Shown here in pieces: positions 35,705-44,111 of a stretch of 64,000 bases of DNA. The stretch's first letter is position 1; each line of letters opens with the position of its first letter. The notes beneath the pieces were generated by a model. It saw only the letters and a list, made by a program, of their open reading frames with translations, was not told where the DNA came from and ran no database searches. Made by a program: the position numbers and the translations under genes. Origin of the DNA: Oscillospiraceae bacterium (GTDB lineage Bacteria; Bacillota; Clostridia; Oscillospirales; Ruminococcaceae); NCBI GenBank assembly GCA_018110825.1, contig JAGBCL010000115.1, positions 105,145 to 169,144 on the forward strand. The letters run 5' to 3'.

Positions 35705-37801
35705 TTAATTTAACGCTGCTACTTTTTCACCATAATTTTGCATTACTATGTTCATCTGCTGGACGTACGCCTCGCCCTTTTCTTCAGAGCCTTGTTCACC
35801 TGCGGGTCGATATGTGGTAACAACCCGTGCAACCAAATCACGGATTTCATCTTCATTTCCATCATAAGCCGCAGTCATAAGCAATTGAAGCTGAATAAGA
35901 AATTCATCTGTATCAAAAGGTATCGGACTTCCTATGTGAATAAGCTGATTAGGGGTAGTTTTAAGTCCTTCTTCGGACATAAGCTTTTCTTCATACAGTT
36001 TTTCACCTGCACGAAGACCCGTATAGGAAATTTTAATATCCACATCAGGCTGCAATCCGGACAGCTTAATCATATTTCTTGCAAGGGTATCGATTTTTAC
36101 AGGTGAACCCATATCAAGAACAAATATCTCTCCTCCGGCAGCGTATGTTCCTGCCTGAAGAACAAGTGAAGCTGCCTCAGGGATAGTCATAAAATATCTT
36201 ATGATATCAGGATGAGTTACAGTAACCGGACCACCTCTGGCAATCTGGTCCTTAAATCTTGGAATTACTGAACCGTTGCTTCCGAGAACATTTCCAAAAC
36301 GAACAGCTACAAATTCTGTTTCGGCATTGCAAATATTGTTTGCCACATCAAGCATACTTCCGTCAGTGTCTTCATTATGAACGTGTAGCGGCAATATTTC
36401 ATTTGCCTTGCCGTCTCTGATTTTTCTGTCAAAAGACTGGATAATCATTTCACAAAGTCGCTTTGATGCACCCATAATATTGGTAGGATTAACTGCCTTA
36501 TCAGTAGAAATCAGAACAAATCTCTTGCATCCATTCATCATAGCTGCATAAGCTGTTTTGTATGTTCCAACTGCATTATTCTTTATAGACTCACAGGGAC
36601 TGTCCTCCATAAGAGGAACGTGCTTATGTGCAGCAGCGTGATAAACAACATCAGGCTTGTATTTTGCAAAGACCTGATTAATGCGTCTGCTGTCACGGAC
36701 AGAACCTATCAGAACCTCCAAATTCAATTCAGGGTATTTATCCTTTAGTTCAAGTCCTATTTCGTGAGCATTGTTTTCGTAAATATCAAAAACAATCAGC
36801 TGCTTTGGATTATGCTGTGCAACCTGTCTGCAAAGCTCACTGCCTATAGAGCCTCCGCCTCCTGTGACAAGAATTACCTTATCAGTAATGAAGCTGTATA
36901 TCTCGTCCATGTTTACCTTTACGGGTTCTCGTCCGAGCAAATCTTCAACTGCAACATCTTTAAGATGCTCTGCTCTTACAGCATTCTCAACAAGGCTGTA
37001 TATGCTTGGAAGATTTTTTAATTCACATTTTGTTTCCTTACAGATATCAAGTATATCTCTGCGCTGTTCAGCAGTAGCGCTTGGTAAGGCAAGAACTATT
37101 TTTTCAATTTTGTATTTTTCAACATTAAGGAGGATATCATCTCTTCCTCCTACAATCGGCACTTCATCAATAAAGCGTCCCCACTTGTTTTTATCATCAT
37201 CTATTATGCAGCAGACACATTCATTTGCTTCCTTTGCGTTGTTCAGGTCACGCAGTATCATTTGACCCGCTGAGCCTGCGCCGATAATCATAACACGGCT
37301 TGCGATACTTTTTTGATGAAGCTTTTTTACTTTGTTTCTTTCCAAAAGAATAAAACGATATGCAAAACGAACAGCAACTACCAGCATAAACTGGATTGCG
37401 GCACCAACAACATAATATGAAATAGGCATACGTTTGAATAACAGAGTTATTAAGATTGCATGAAACAATCCAAGAAAACCTGTTACTGAAATAATGCGTT
37501 TAAGCTCCGCAAAGCTTGCAAATTTCCATATGCTCTGATACAGTTTCAGAATGTTGTGCATAACAAGACTTACCAGTGAATATATAGGCACAAATTTAAG
37601 CCATGCAGTTAAATAAACGTCAGGTATTTCGCTGAAATGGCAGTCAAATCTGAGCCAAAGTGCGAAAAAATATGACATATTTACTGCGAATAAATCATAC
37701 AGCATTAACAGCACTGTAACCAGATGCCACTCGTCTAATGAGCTTTTCTTTTTGTGCTTTATATCTTGGTTGTCAGAAATATCTTTCTTTTCTACTTCCA
37801 T
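35705..37801 (-). CDS. Nucleotide-sugar 4,6-dehydratase, membrane-bound (PglF/CapD-like)
   Basis: This 698-residue protein has four N-terminal membrane helices (about residues 25-160), a first Rossmann-like domain (VMIIGAGSAGQMILRDL), and the catalytic domain with ILVTGGGGSIGSELCRQV, HAAAHKHVPLME and MGASK in place of YxxxK, the usual Met variant of long PglF/FlaA1-type dehydratases. It should convert UDP-GlcNAc to the 4-keto-6-deoxy sugar, feeding the DegT aminotransferase. The C-terminus is an extension of about 60 residues. GGGGAG precedes the ATG. Confidence 0.9.
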   Translation of the reverse strand: MEVEKKDISDNQDIKHKKKSSLDEWHLVTVLLMLYDLFAVNMSYFFALWLRFDCHFSEIPDVYLTAWLKFVPIYSLVSLVMHNILKLYQSIWKFASFAELKRIISVTGFLGLFHAILITLLFKRMPISYYVVGAAIQFMLVVAVRFAYRFILLERNKVKKLHQKSIASRVMIIGAGSAGQMILRDLNNAKEANECVCCIIDDDKNKWGRFIDEVPIVGGRDDILLNVEKYKIEKIVLALPSATAEQRRDILDICKETKCELKNLPSIYSLVENAVRAEHLKDVAVEDLLGREPVKVNMDEIYSFITDKVILVTGGGGSIGSELCRQVAQHNPKQLIVFDIYENNAHEIGLELKDKYPELNLEVLIGSVRDSRRINQVFAKYKPDVVYHAAAHKHVPLMEDSPCESIKNNAVGTYKTAYAAMMNGCKRFVLISTDKAVNPTNIMGASKRLCEMIIQSFDRKIRDGKANEILPLHVHNEDTDGSMLDVANNICNAETEFVAVRFGNVLGSNGSVIPRFKDQIARGGPVTVTHPDIIRYFMTIPEAASLVLQAGTYAAGGEIFVLDMGSPVKIDTLARNMIKLSGLQPDVDIKISYTGLRAGEKLYEEKLMSEEGLKTTPNQLIHIGSPIPFDTDEFLIQLQLLMTAAYDGNEDEIRDLVARVVTTYRPAGEQGSEEKGEAYVQQMNIVMQNYGEKVAALN

Positions 37802-37834
37802 TATTTTCTCCCCTATAAAATATAATGGGTATTT

Positions 37835-39703
37835 TTATTCCACTGTAACACTCTTGGCAAGATTTCTCGGTTTATCGACATCAAGTCCCTTAGCAACGCT
37901 TACATAGTAGCCGAGAAGCTGAAGTGGAACAACTGCAAGTGAAGCGGCGAAATGTTCGTCAATCTTCGGTACATATGTCACGAAATCGCAGGTTGTTTCA
38001 GTTTCGTACTTACCATAAGGTGCAAGTCCCATAAGGTATGCTCCTCGGCTCTTGCATTCAAGCATATTTGACACGGTTTTCTCGTACAGCTCGTCCTGTG
38101 TAAGAACACCGATAACAAGCATATTTTCCTCAACAAGTGAAATTGTGCCGTGCTTCAATTCGCCTGCCGCATAAGCTTCACTGTGAATATAGGAAATTTC
38201 CTTGAGTTTAAGGCTTCCCTCAAGGCAGATTGCGTAGTCGATACCACGTCCAATGAAGAATATGTCCTGTGCACTTGCGTACTTAGCTGCAAACCACTGG
38301 ATACGCTCTTTATCTTCAAGAATTTTCTTAATCTTTTCGGGAATAGTCTGAAGTTCGGAAATGTAATTGTTGTATTGCTCATCAGAAATACATCCGCGCA
38401 CCTTTGCAAACTGTACAGCAAGGCAATAGCCCGCAATAAGCTGTGCGGAGTATGCCTTTGTTGTTGCAACGGAAATTTCAGGGCCCGCAAGTGTGTAGAA
38501 AATGTTGTCAGCCTCTCTTGCGATGCTGCTGCCCACAACATTTACGATTGCAAGGGTTTTCATACCCTTTTCCTTTGCAAGACGAAGTGCGGCAAGTGTA
38601 TCCGCTGTTTCGCCAGACTGGCTTATCACGATTGCAAGTGCATTCTTGTTAAGAGGCATTTTTCTGTATCTGAATTCAGATGCAAGTTCAACTCTCACGG
38701 GAATGTCAGCAATGTCCTCAAACACGTACTGCATAGCCATTCCCACGTGCCACGCTGAGCCACAGGCAATCATATATATGCTATCAAAAGACTTGATTTC
38801 ATTGTCACTGAGACCCACTTCGTCAAGGCTTATCTTACCATCCTTGAACACGGAATTGAGAGTATCCGCAACAGCCTTTGGCTGCTCGTGGATTTCCTTC
38901 ATCATGAAATGCTCAAATCCGCCCTTTTCGGCTGCTTCGGCATCCCATTTGATTTCAGTTGTTTCCTTGCTGATTTCTTCACCGTTAAGGTCATAGAAAT
39001 TAACTTCGCCTGCTCTTATTCTTGCCATTTCAAGATTGCCGATGTAGTAGACATTTCTTGTGTATTTAAGGATTGCGGGTACATCTGAAGCAACGTAGGT
39101 TTCGCCATCTGCAAGTCCGATAATCATAGGACTGTCCTTACGTGCAACCCAGATTTCATTAGGGTAGTCCTTGAACATAAGCTCAAGAGCATAAGAGCCT
39201 CTTACTCGCACCATTGCCTTTGCAATTGCATCAATTGGACCGAGGTTATGTTTCTTGTAGTAATAATCAACAAGTTTGATAACGACTTCCGTATCAGTCT
39301 GACTATAGAATACATAGCCGTGTTTTTCAAGATTTTCCCTGAGCTCAGCATAGTTTTCAATGATACCGTTATGTACACCAACAACGTTTGACTCAACTGT
39401 ACCTGAACCTGAGCCTGTGCAGTTGCCCGAAACGTGTGGATGTGCATTTACACGGCTTGGTTCTCCGTGGGTTGCCCAGCGTGTATGAGCAATACCGCAG
39501 TTCCCTTTAAGAGCCTTGCCGCCGTCTGTCATTTCAACAAGGTTGGACAGACGTCCTTTTGCCTTTACAACTTCAGCAGCATTCTCGCCATCACGGACAG
39601 CAACGCCTGCTGAGTCATAGCCTCTGTATTCAAGTCTGGACAGACCATCCAGCAAAATCGGTGCTGCTTGTTGTGTACCGACAAAACCTACTATCCCGCA
39701 CAT
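37835..39703 (-). CDS. glmS: Glutamine-fructose-6-phosphate aminotransferase
   Basis: This 622-residue enzyme makes glucosamine 6-phosphate, the entry to UDP-GlcNAc. The N-terminal amidotransferase domain begins MCGIVGFVG (Cys2), with HTRWATHGEPS and HNGIIENY. Two SIS isomerase domains follow (ISQSGETADT and STKAYSAQ-type blocks), ending in AKSVTVE. It is normal in length and complete. It is inside the capsule operon with only 35 bases to the gene upstream, too little for the glmS ribozyme of many Firmicutes, so its regulation here probably follows the operon. It may be a second, capsule-dedicated copy. Confidence 0.95.
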   Translation of the reverse strand: MCGIVGFVGTQQAAPILLDGLSRLEYRGYDSAGVAVRDGENAAEVVKAKGRLSNLVEMTDGGKALKGNCGIAHTRWATHGEPSRVNAHPHVSGNCTGSGSGTVESNVVGVHNGIIENYAELRENLEKHGYVFYSQTDTEVVIKLVDYYYKKHNLGPIDAIAKAMVRVRGSYALELMFKDYPNEIWVARKDSPMIIGLADGETYVASDVPAILKYTRNVYYIGNLEMARIRAGEVNFYDLNGEEISKETTEIKWDAEAAEKGGFEHFMMKEIHEQPKAVADTLNSVFKDGKISLDEVGLSDNEIKSFDSIYMIACGSAWHVGMAMQYVFEDIADIPVRVELASEFRYRKMPLNKNALAIVISQSGETADTLAALRLAKEKGMKTLAIVNVVGSSIAREADNIFYTLAGPEISVATTKAYSAQLIAGYCLAVQFAKVRGCISDEQYNNYISELQTIPEKIKKILEDKERIQWFAAKYASAQDIFFIGRGIDYAICLEGSLKLKEISYIHSEAYAAGELKHGTISLVEENMLVIGVLTQDELYEKTVSNMLECKSRGAYLMGLAPYGKYETETTCDFVTYVPKIDEHFAASLAVVPLQLLGYYVSVAKGLDVDKPRNLAKSVTVE

Positions 39704-39738
39704 TTATTTATTCCGCCCTTTGTAATTTATTTTTTCTG

Positions 39739-40707
39739 TCAAAAATTGTTTGTAAGTAAATCGCTATATAAATCTGAATTGTATTCGCCATTTTCAATAA
39801 GTCTTTTAAATCCCTCAACAACGACCGGAATATCCTCTTTATATGTCATTCCAAGCCAGATATCATTTGTTGGAAGCATTTTTACCGAAATGCTGTTTTT
39901 GTTCAAAAGCTTATCAACATAAATCGGAACGAGAAATTCCGAGGTTAGAGGTTCTTTTGCAACCTCATTTTCAAGAAAATCATTAAATCCAATTTTAAGC
40001 TTGTCCATAAACTCAGGAGCAAATCCCCACATATTCATAGAAACATATGAATTAATATCAATTGCTGTTCCATCTGCTTCAGCACCGAAATTAGTCTTGA
40101 TAATATTTCTTGTTTCAACGATTTTAATCAGATTTTGGTTGTTATCAGTAACGCAAAGTCCTCTTGTAACACTTCCGTTTTCGGACATAGTATTTTTTAG
40201 AGTATATCCCATCATGCAATATGAGTCAGATTTTATATTGTTGCAAAGGTAATCGTGCATTTTTTTGAAAGCAGTTTTACCATAATAATCATCAGCATTG
40301 ATAATTGCAAATGGTTCATTAATAAACTCTTTTGCGGTAAGAACAGCATGTCCCGTTCCCCAAGGTTTTGTTCTTCCTTCAGGCACTGAAAAGGGGATAT
40401 CGTCAAGTTCTTGAAACGCATATTTTACTTCAACGTTGCAATCAGAGCAAACCTTCTCTATTCTTTCGCCGATTTTTTCACGGAAATCATTTTCAATATC
40501 TTTTCGTATAACAAAAATGATTTTATTAAAACCGCTTTTTATTGCATCGTGAACAGAATAATCCATAATGATTTCGCCGTTTGCGCCGACAGCTTCAAGC
40601 TGTTTTATGCCTGTTCCGAAGCGTCTGCCTATTCCTGCGGCCATAATGAGCAATGCGGTTTTAATATTAATCACGTCCTTTGCTGTGACTTGAACTGTTT
40701 TTGTCAT
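39739..40707 (-). CDS. Sugar nucleotidyltransferase
   Basis: This GT-A-fold nucleotidyltransferase of about 322 residues has the signature LLIMAAGIGRRFG near the N-terminus, then IKQLEAVG, NADDYYG (metal-binding) and WGFAPEFMDKL. It would activate a sugar phosphate to an NDP-sugar for the polymer; the exact sugar is unclear. The start is uncertain: ATG 40707 lacks an ideal ribosome site, while GTG 40674, close to the family's usual start, has AAAGGA too near and would overlap the upstream stop by eight bases. Either way it is coupled to the membrane-protein gene upstream. Confidence 0.8.
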   Translation of the reverse strand: MTKTVQVTAKDVINIKTALLIMAAGIGRRFGTGIKQLEAVGANGEIIMDYSVHDAIKSGFNKIIFVIRKDIENDFREKIGERIEKVCSDCNVEVKYAFQELDDIPFSVPEGRTKPWGTGHAVLTAKEFINEPFAIINADDYYGKTAFKKMHDYLCNNIKSDSYCMMGYTLKNTMSENGSVTRGLCVTDNNQNLIKIVETRNIIKTNFGAEADGTAIDINSYVSMNMWGFAPEFMDKLKIGFNDFLENEVAKEPLTSEFLVPIYVDKLLNKNSISVKMLPTNDIWLGMTYKEDIPVVVEGFKRLIENGEYNSDLYSDLLTNNF

Positions 40708-41170
40708 AGACAAGATATCCTGCGAAAAAGCTGAACACACATAGGAGAACCATTATAGCTGTGAAAGCAATCGTACCTACTCCGATTACGTCACATACTT
40801 TAGTTGCAGTGGAATTAATGATGATATCAGAAAATTCTGAAAGAAGATACATAGTTATACTTTTTCTGCAAAATTCAGGCCCATCATTTGCCATGTAGAT
40901 TATGACCTGCGGAACAATCCAGAAAATCGCTGAAAAAACAGCAAATCCCCATTTTTTCTTTACACCGCTCACAAAAGAGAGCACAAGCCATACGCATAGG
41001 CATATAATAATTACAGCAGTACTGTATATTGATGAAAAAGCTTCGGGCATATATTTTTCGAAGCACATACAGCCTGCTGTAAAAGTTATAATAGAGGCGA
41101 GAAACATATTAGATACAATACTGTAGCTGTCTTTCTTTGTGATTGTGTTTTTTTTTACTGTTTCGTTCAT
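40667..41170 (-). CDS. Four-helix membrane protein, unknown
   Basis: This 167-residue protein has four hydrophobic segments (about residues 22-40, 48-68, 74-92 and 130-152), polar ends and no motif I recognise. It begins after GGAGG and its 3' end overlaps the nucleotidyltransferase gene, so the two are coupled. It lies at the point where the divergent phosphatase gene splits the locus. Role unknown. Confidence 0.6.
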   Translation of the reverse strand: MNETVKKNTITKKDSYSIVSNMFLASIITFTAGCMCFEKYMPEAFSSIYSTAVIIICLCVWLVLSFVSGVKKKWGFAVFSAIFWIVPQVIIYMANDGPEFCRKSITMYLLSEFSDIIINSTATKVCDVIGVGTIAFTAIMVLLCVFSFFAGYLVYDKNSSSHSKGRD

Positions 41171-41218
41171 ATATTTCCTCCATTTGGTTTATTCAGAACC
41201 ATTAAGAATTTTTTATTC

Positions 41219-41247
41219 TTGACATTTTATATTTTCAAATATATAAT
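41219..41247 (+). promoter_or_regulatory. Promoter of the PHP phosphatase gene
   Basis: Near-consensus -35 TTGACA, 17-bp spacer, -10 TATAAT, about 35 bases before the start. Strong constitutive-looking sigma-A promoter. Confidence 0.8.
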
Positions 41248-41281
41248 TGATGTATTCACATATATCAAGGAGCTGCTATTT

Positions 41282-42001
41282 ATGAGGATAGACTTTCATT
41301 CACACATTCTTCCACAAATGGATGATGGTTCAAAAAGCACAGACGAATCAATTGCACTGTTACAAATGCTTGTTAAGGCAAAAGTTGATACTGTAGTTCT
41401 TACACCGCATTTTTACAGAAATGATGAAAATATAGCTTCATTTCTCAAGAGAAGAAGTGCTTCTTATGATAAACTTGTTCAGGCAATTGAGGATACAGGT
41501 GAAAGACACTTTTTCCCTCGGCTTATTCTTGGCGCAGAGGTGCTTTTTACACCCTCACTTTCTTCAGACCCTGATTTCGAGCAGCTTTGCATTGAAGGAA
41601 CAGATTACATATTACTTGAACTGCCGTTTCAGAAATTCCACGATAATTTCTACAGCGATTTCGTAAAGTTTCTGAACAAATGCAATAAGAAAATCATTCT
41701 TGCTCATATTGAAAGATATCTCCATTTCGGTAACACTGTGAATGATTTGTATCGCATTATTGAAGCAGGGGATATTACTTGTCAGATGAACTGCTCTTCT
41801 ATAGCTAAAGCAGGATTTTTTGAAAGAAACAAGCTGTTTACTATGATTAATGACGGAATTATTTCTGCCTTAGGTACTGATACGCACAATACAACCTCAC
41901 GTCCTCCGATGTACGCACAAGCTGAAGAAAAAATCCGCAAAAAATGCGGTGATAATGCATTTAATAGAATATGTCTTGACAGTGAGCAACTGTTATTTTA
42001 A
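41282..42001 (+). CDS. CpsB/CapC-type tyrosine-protein phosphatase (PHP family)
   Basis: This 239-residue manganese-dependent PHP phosphatase starts RIDFHSHILPQMDDGS (metal-binding HxH and D), followed by TPHFYRND, LGAEVLF, LAHIERY and LGTDTHN, all the expected metal ligands. Such enzymes dephosphorylate the tyrosine-rich tail of the capsule kinase, here the Wzz/kinase protein at 44112-45551. It is the only plus-strand gene of the capsule locus, with its own strong promoter, and so is outside control of the invertible promoter. ATG 41282 follows AAGGAG; 21 upstream codons overlap the promoter and are rejected. Confidence 0.9.
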   Translation: MRIDFHSHILPQMDDGSKSTDESIALLQMLVKAKVDTVVLTPHFYRNDENIASFLKRRSASYDKLVQAIEDTGERHFFPRLILGAEVLFTPSLSSDPDFEQLCIEGTDYILLELPFQKFHDNFYSDFVKFLNKCNKKIILAHIERYLHFGNTVNDLYRIIEAGDITCQMNCSSIAKAGFFERNKLFTMINDGIISALGTDTHNTTSRPPMYAQAEEKIRKKCGDNAFNRICLDSEQLLF

Positions 42002-42032
42002 CAAGCAACTATACAGACATAAATGATTAATA

Positions 42033-42058
42033 TCCCATATCAATCAAATGATATGGGA
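42033..42058. terminator. Bidirectional terminator
   Basis: A 9-bp stem (TCCCATATC and complement) is followed by CATTTTTATTTT on the plus strand, between convergent genes. Confidence 0.8.
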
Positions 42059-42063
42059 CATTT

Positions 42064-43365
42064 TTATTTTATTGTGTATGTACCACTTGAACTGATACTT
42101 ATAATCGGTTCTTCGTCTATACTGAGTTTGACTGCTTTAGGTTTTCCCTCTGATGGATAAAGTTTCATATCTTCATAATCGCTGCCATTTATTTCACATG
42201 CTTTCAAAACAACAGTAACCTGGCAGTTATCTGCACCGTCATCAATAGTAAACGAAGCTCTTGCATAATTGCCGTTATAACTTGAAGATAAATCAAGTTT
42301 ATTGTCGGAGGTCACGGAAGAAGATTTTATTGACATTGTGAAATCAGAACAAACAATTTTCAGAGTTGCATCATCACACTTTCTGAATGCTGATACAACA
42401 TTCTGGTCAAGAATAAATCTTTTGGTTGATACAGCATTAACTACAACTGTATCGCTTTCTTTATCAAGATAAACACTGCTTACTTTATCGGTATTGTTCT
42501 TTGACCATTTTTCAATGGAGGAATAGAAGTTGTTCAAAACCTTATCAGATTCGGAAACATATTCTGTGTCATTGACACAAACATATGCATAAACAAGAGT
42601 GCTTGGAGCGACCAAAGTTCCTTCGCGGCTGCTCTGATAGAAAACAACACCATTGGCATATGTATCATTTTCCTCATATTCAAAAATGAGGTTGATGTTA
42701 TTTTTCTCTGCAAGTTTAAATGCCTCTTCCTTGGTGATTCCAATAAACTTAGGAACAGTTATAGTTGCTTTTTCGGTAGCAACAGTTGTTGCACGTGTAG
42801 TTGCAGCAGTAGTAGTGGTGGTTGTGGTAACTGTTGTTGTTTCAGGAACAGTTGTTGTTTCTTCTGTAGTAGTGACGGTTGTAGTTTCGGGAACAGTTGT
42901 TGTTTCTTCTGTTGTAACAACTGTTGTGCTTTCAGGAATTGTTGTTTCCTCTGTTACGAGAACAGTTGTTACTGCAGTTGTTTCATCAAGTTCAGTTACA
43001 GCCTCCATGCCGTCTTCTGTATTGGACATGATTGTGATTGACAGTTCATGGATTTTGTCAGTAATTGTTTTATCCTGACCGGTTGCTTCAATGCCTCGTT
43101 CAAGAATTTCGGCAGCTTTGGGCATATTGCCTTTGGCAGCGTATGCTTCTGCAAGACCTATATATGCTTCCGCACAGGTTGAATCCGCAGAAATTATTTC
43201 GTTATATATTGCAATTGTTTTATCGTAATCCATCATTTCAAAGTATTTTGATGCCTGAGCAATCCTATCAGTTGTAGTTACTGAATTACGACCTGACACA
43301 CCTATAATTAACCCGACTGTAATTAGTATCAATATCATTACAGCAATAATTATTTTCTTACTCAT
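42064..43365 (-). CDS. Surface protein with TPR, Thr-rich linker and PASTA domain
   Basis: This 433-residue protein has an N-terminal membrane helix (about residues 4-24), two or three TPR units (about 35-105; YDKTIAIYNEII and AEAYIGLAEAYAAKG), a Thr/Val/Glu linker (about 125-195), a PASTA domain (about 196-265; VPKFIGITKEEAFKLAEKNN) and a beta domain (about 290-433) ending SSSGTYTIK. The last part is homologous to the end of the protein encoded upstream. PASTA domains bind peptidoglycan-like ligands, so it may couple cell wall and polymer. It lies in the first segment of the capsule operon. Confidence 0.75.
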   Translation of the reverse strand: MSKKIIIAVMILILITVGLIIGVSGRNSVTTTDRIAQASKYFEMMDYDKTIAIYNEIISADSTCAEAYIGLAEAYAAKGNMPKAAEILERGIEATGQDKTITDKIHELSITIMSNTEDGMEAVTELDETTAVTTVLVTEETTIPESTTVVTTEETTTVPETTTVTTTEETTTVPETTTVTTTTTTTAATTRATTVATEKATITVPKFIGITKEEAFKLAEKNNINLIFEYEENDTYANGVVFYQSSREGTLVAPSTLVYAYVCVNDTEYVSESDKVLNNFYSSIEKWSKNNTDKVSSVYLDKESDTVVVNAVSTKRFILDQNVVSAFRKCDDATLKIVCSDFTMSIKSSSVTSDNKLDLSSSYNGNYARASFTIDDGADNCQVTVVLKACEINGSDYEDMKLYPSEGKPKAVKLSIDEEPIISISSSGTYTIK

Positions 43366-43394
43366 GAATTCATTTCGGCCTTTCTTTTAAATTT

Positions 43395-43462
43395 ACGGTT
43401 ACGAAATACACCTCAGAGAGAAGTGTATTTCGTAACCGTCCGTACACTGGGTACGGACGGTT
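43395..43462 (-). promoter_or_regulatory. Two overlapping, mutually exclusive hairpins
   Basis: Stem 1 pairs 43395-43411 with 43423-43439 (17 bp perfect). Stem 2 pairs 43434-43445 with 43451-43462 (12 bp perfect). They share 43434-43439, so only one can form fully. No clear U-run. An attenuator, processing or anti-terminator role is inferred. Confidence 0.6.
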
Positions 43463-43479
43463 AAAAGGGGGTTCAGAAA

Positions 43480-44052
43480 TTACTTAATTTCGTACTTACC
43501 GCCCTTTGTAACTGTGATTACAGGAAGTCCGTCCTCGTTTAATTCAACAGGGCCGAGGTCCTCACCATCACAGTATACATGAGCCTTTGCAAGTTTTTCT
43601 GCACTCATTTTGCAATTTGTGAGAGTAATCTTTACTTCACAACCGAAGTCCTTCTTACTTCTCATGTCAACCACTGCACGCTTAGCAGAGCTGTAAATCT
43701 TCATAGAAAGGTCAACTTTTCTTACCTTTGTAATTGTTGAAGCATCAATTTCAATTTCTGCTTTTGGTGCTTCAATCTTAAGTACAGAATCTGCCTTGTC
43801 AAGTGCCTTAATTACAGATGAAGTGATTGAAAGTGTCTTTACACTGCTTACTGTAACAGTTACTGTTTCGCCCTTAGCGGTAGTAGCAACTGTTTCTTTA
43901 AGTTCACTTGTTGTTACAGATGATGTCTGATGAGAATTAGCAGGAGCTATTGGAGCTGTAAAATAGTCAGCTGCAAATGCTGTGAGTGCAAGTGTTGCTG
44001 CAGATACTGTTGCAACGAATGCACTGACAATTCTCTTGATACTTTTTCTCAT
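43480..44052 (-). CDS. Secreted protein of the capsule operon, unknown
   Basis: This 190-residue exported protein has a clear signal peptide (MRKSIKRIVSAFVATVSAAT... ending AFA) and a Ser/Thr-rich mature start. A beta-rich domain of about 130 residues follows and ends KGGKYEIK, aligning with the C-terminus of the 42064-43365 protein (shared VLKI, KVDLS, V.I.L..C and G.Y.IK blocks). No lipobox or sortase signal. AAAGGAGG precedes ATG 44052. Its place right after the kinase gene suggests a role at the surface during polymer assembly. Confidence 0.65.
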   Translation of the reverse strand: MRKSIKRIVSAFVATVSAATLALTAFAADYFTAPIAPANSHQTSSVTTSELKETVATTAKGETVTVTVSSVKTLSITSSVIKALDKADSVLKIEAPKAEIEIDASTITKVRKVDLSMKIYSSAKRAVVDMRSKKDFGCEVKITLTNCKMSAEKLAKAHVYCDGEDLGPVELNEDGLPVITVTKGGKYEIK

Positions 44053-44111
44053 GATAATCTTCCTCCTTTCCATTGCAATTATAATTAACACTTTCGTGTA
44101 ATTACCTTAAA

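Noticed and set aside
39704-39738. glmS ribozyme
   Set aside because: Only 35 bases separate glmS from the upstream gene; no room for the ribozyme.
42780-43000. Repetitive DNA considered as a minisatellite or regulatory repeat
   Set aside because: It codes for the Thr/Val/Glu linker of a surface protein; codon-level low complexity explains it.
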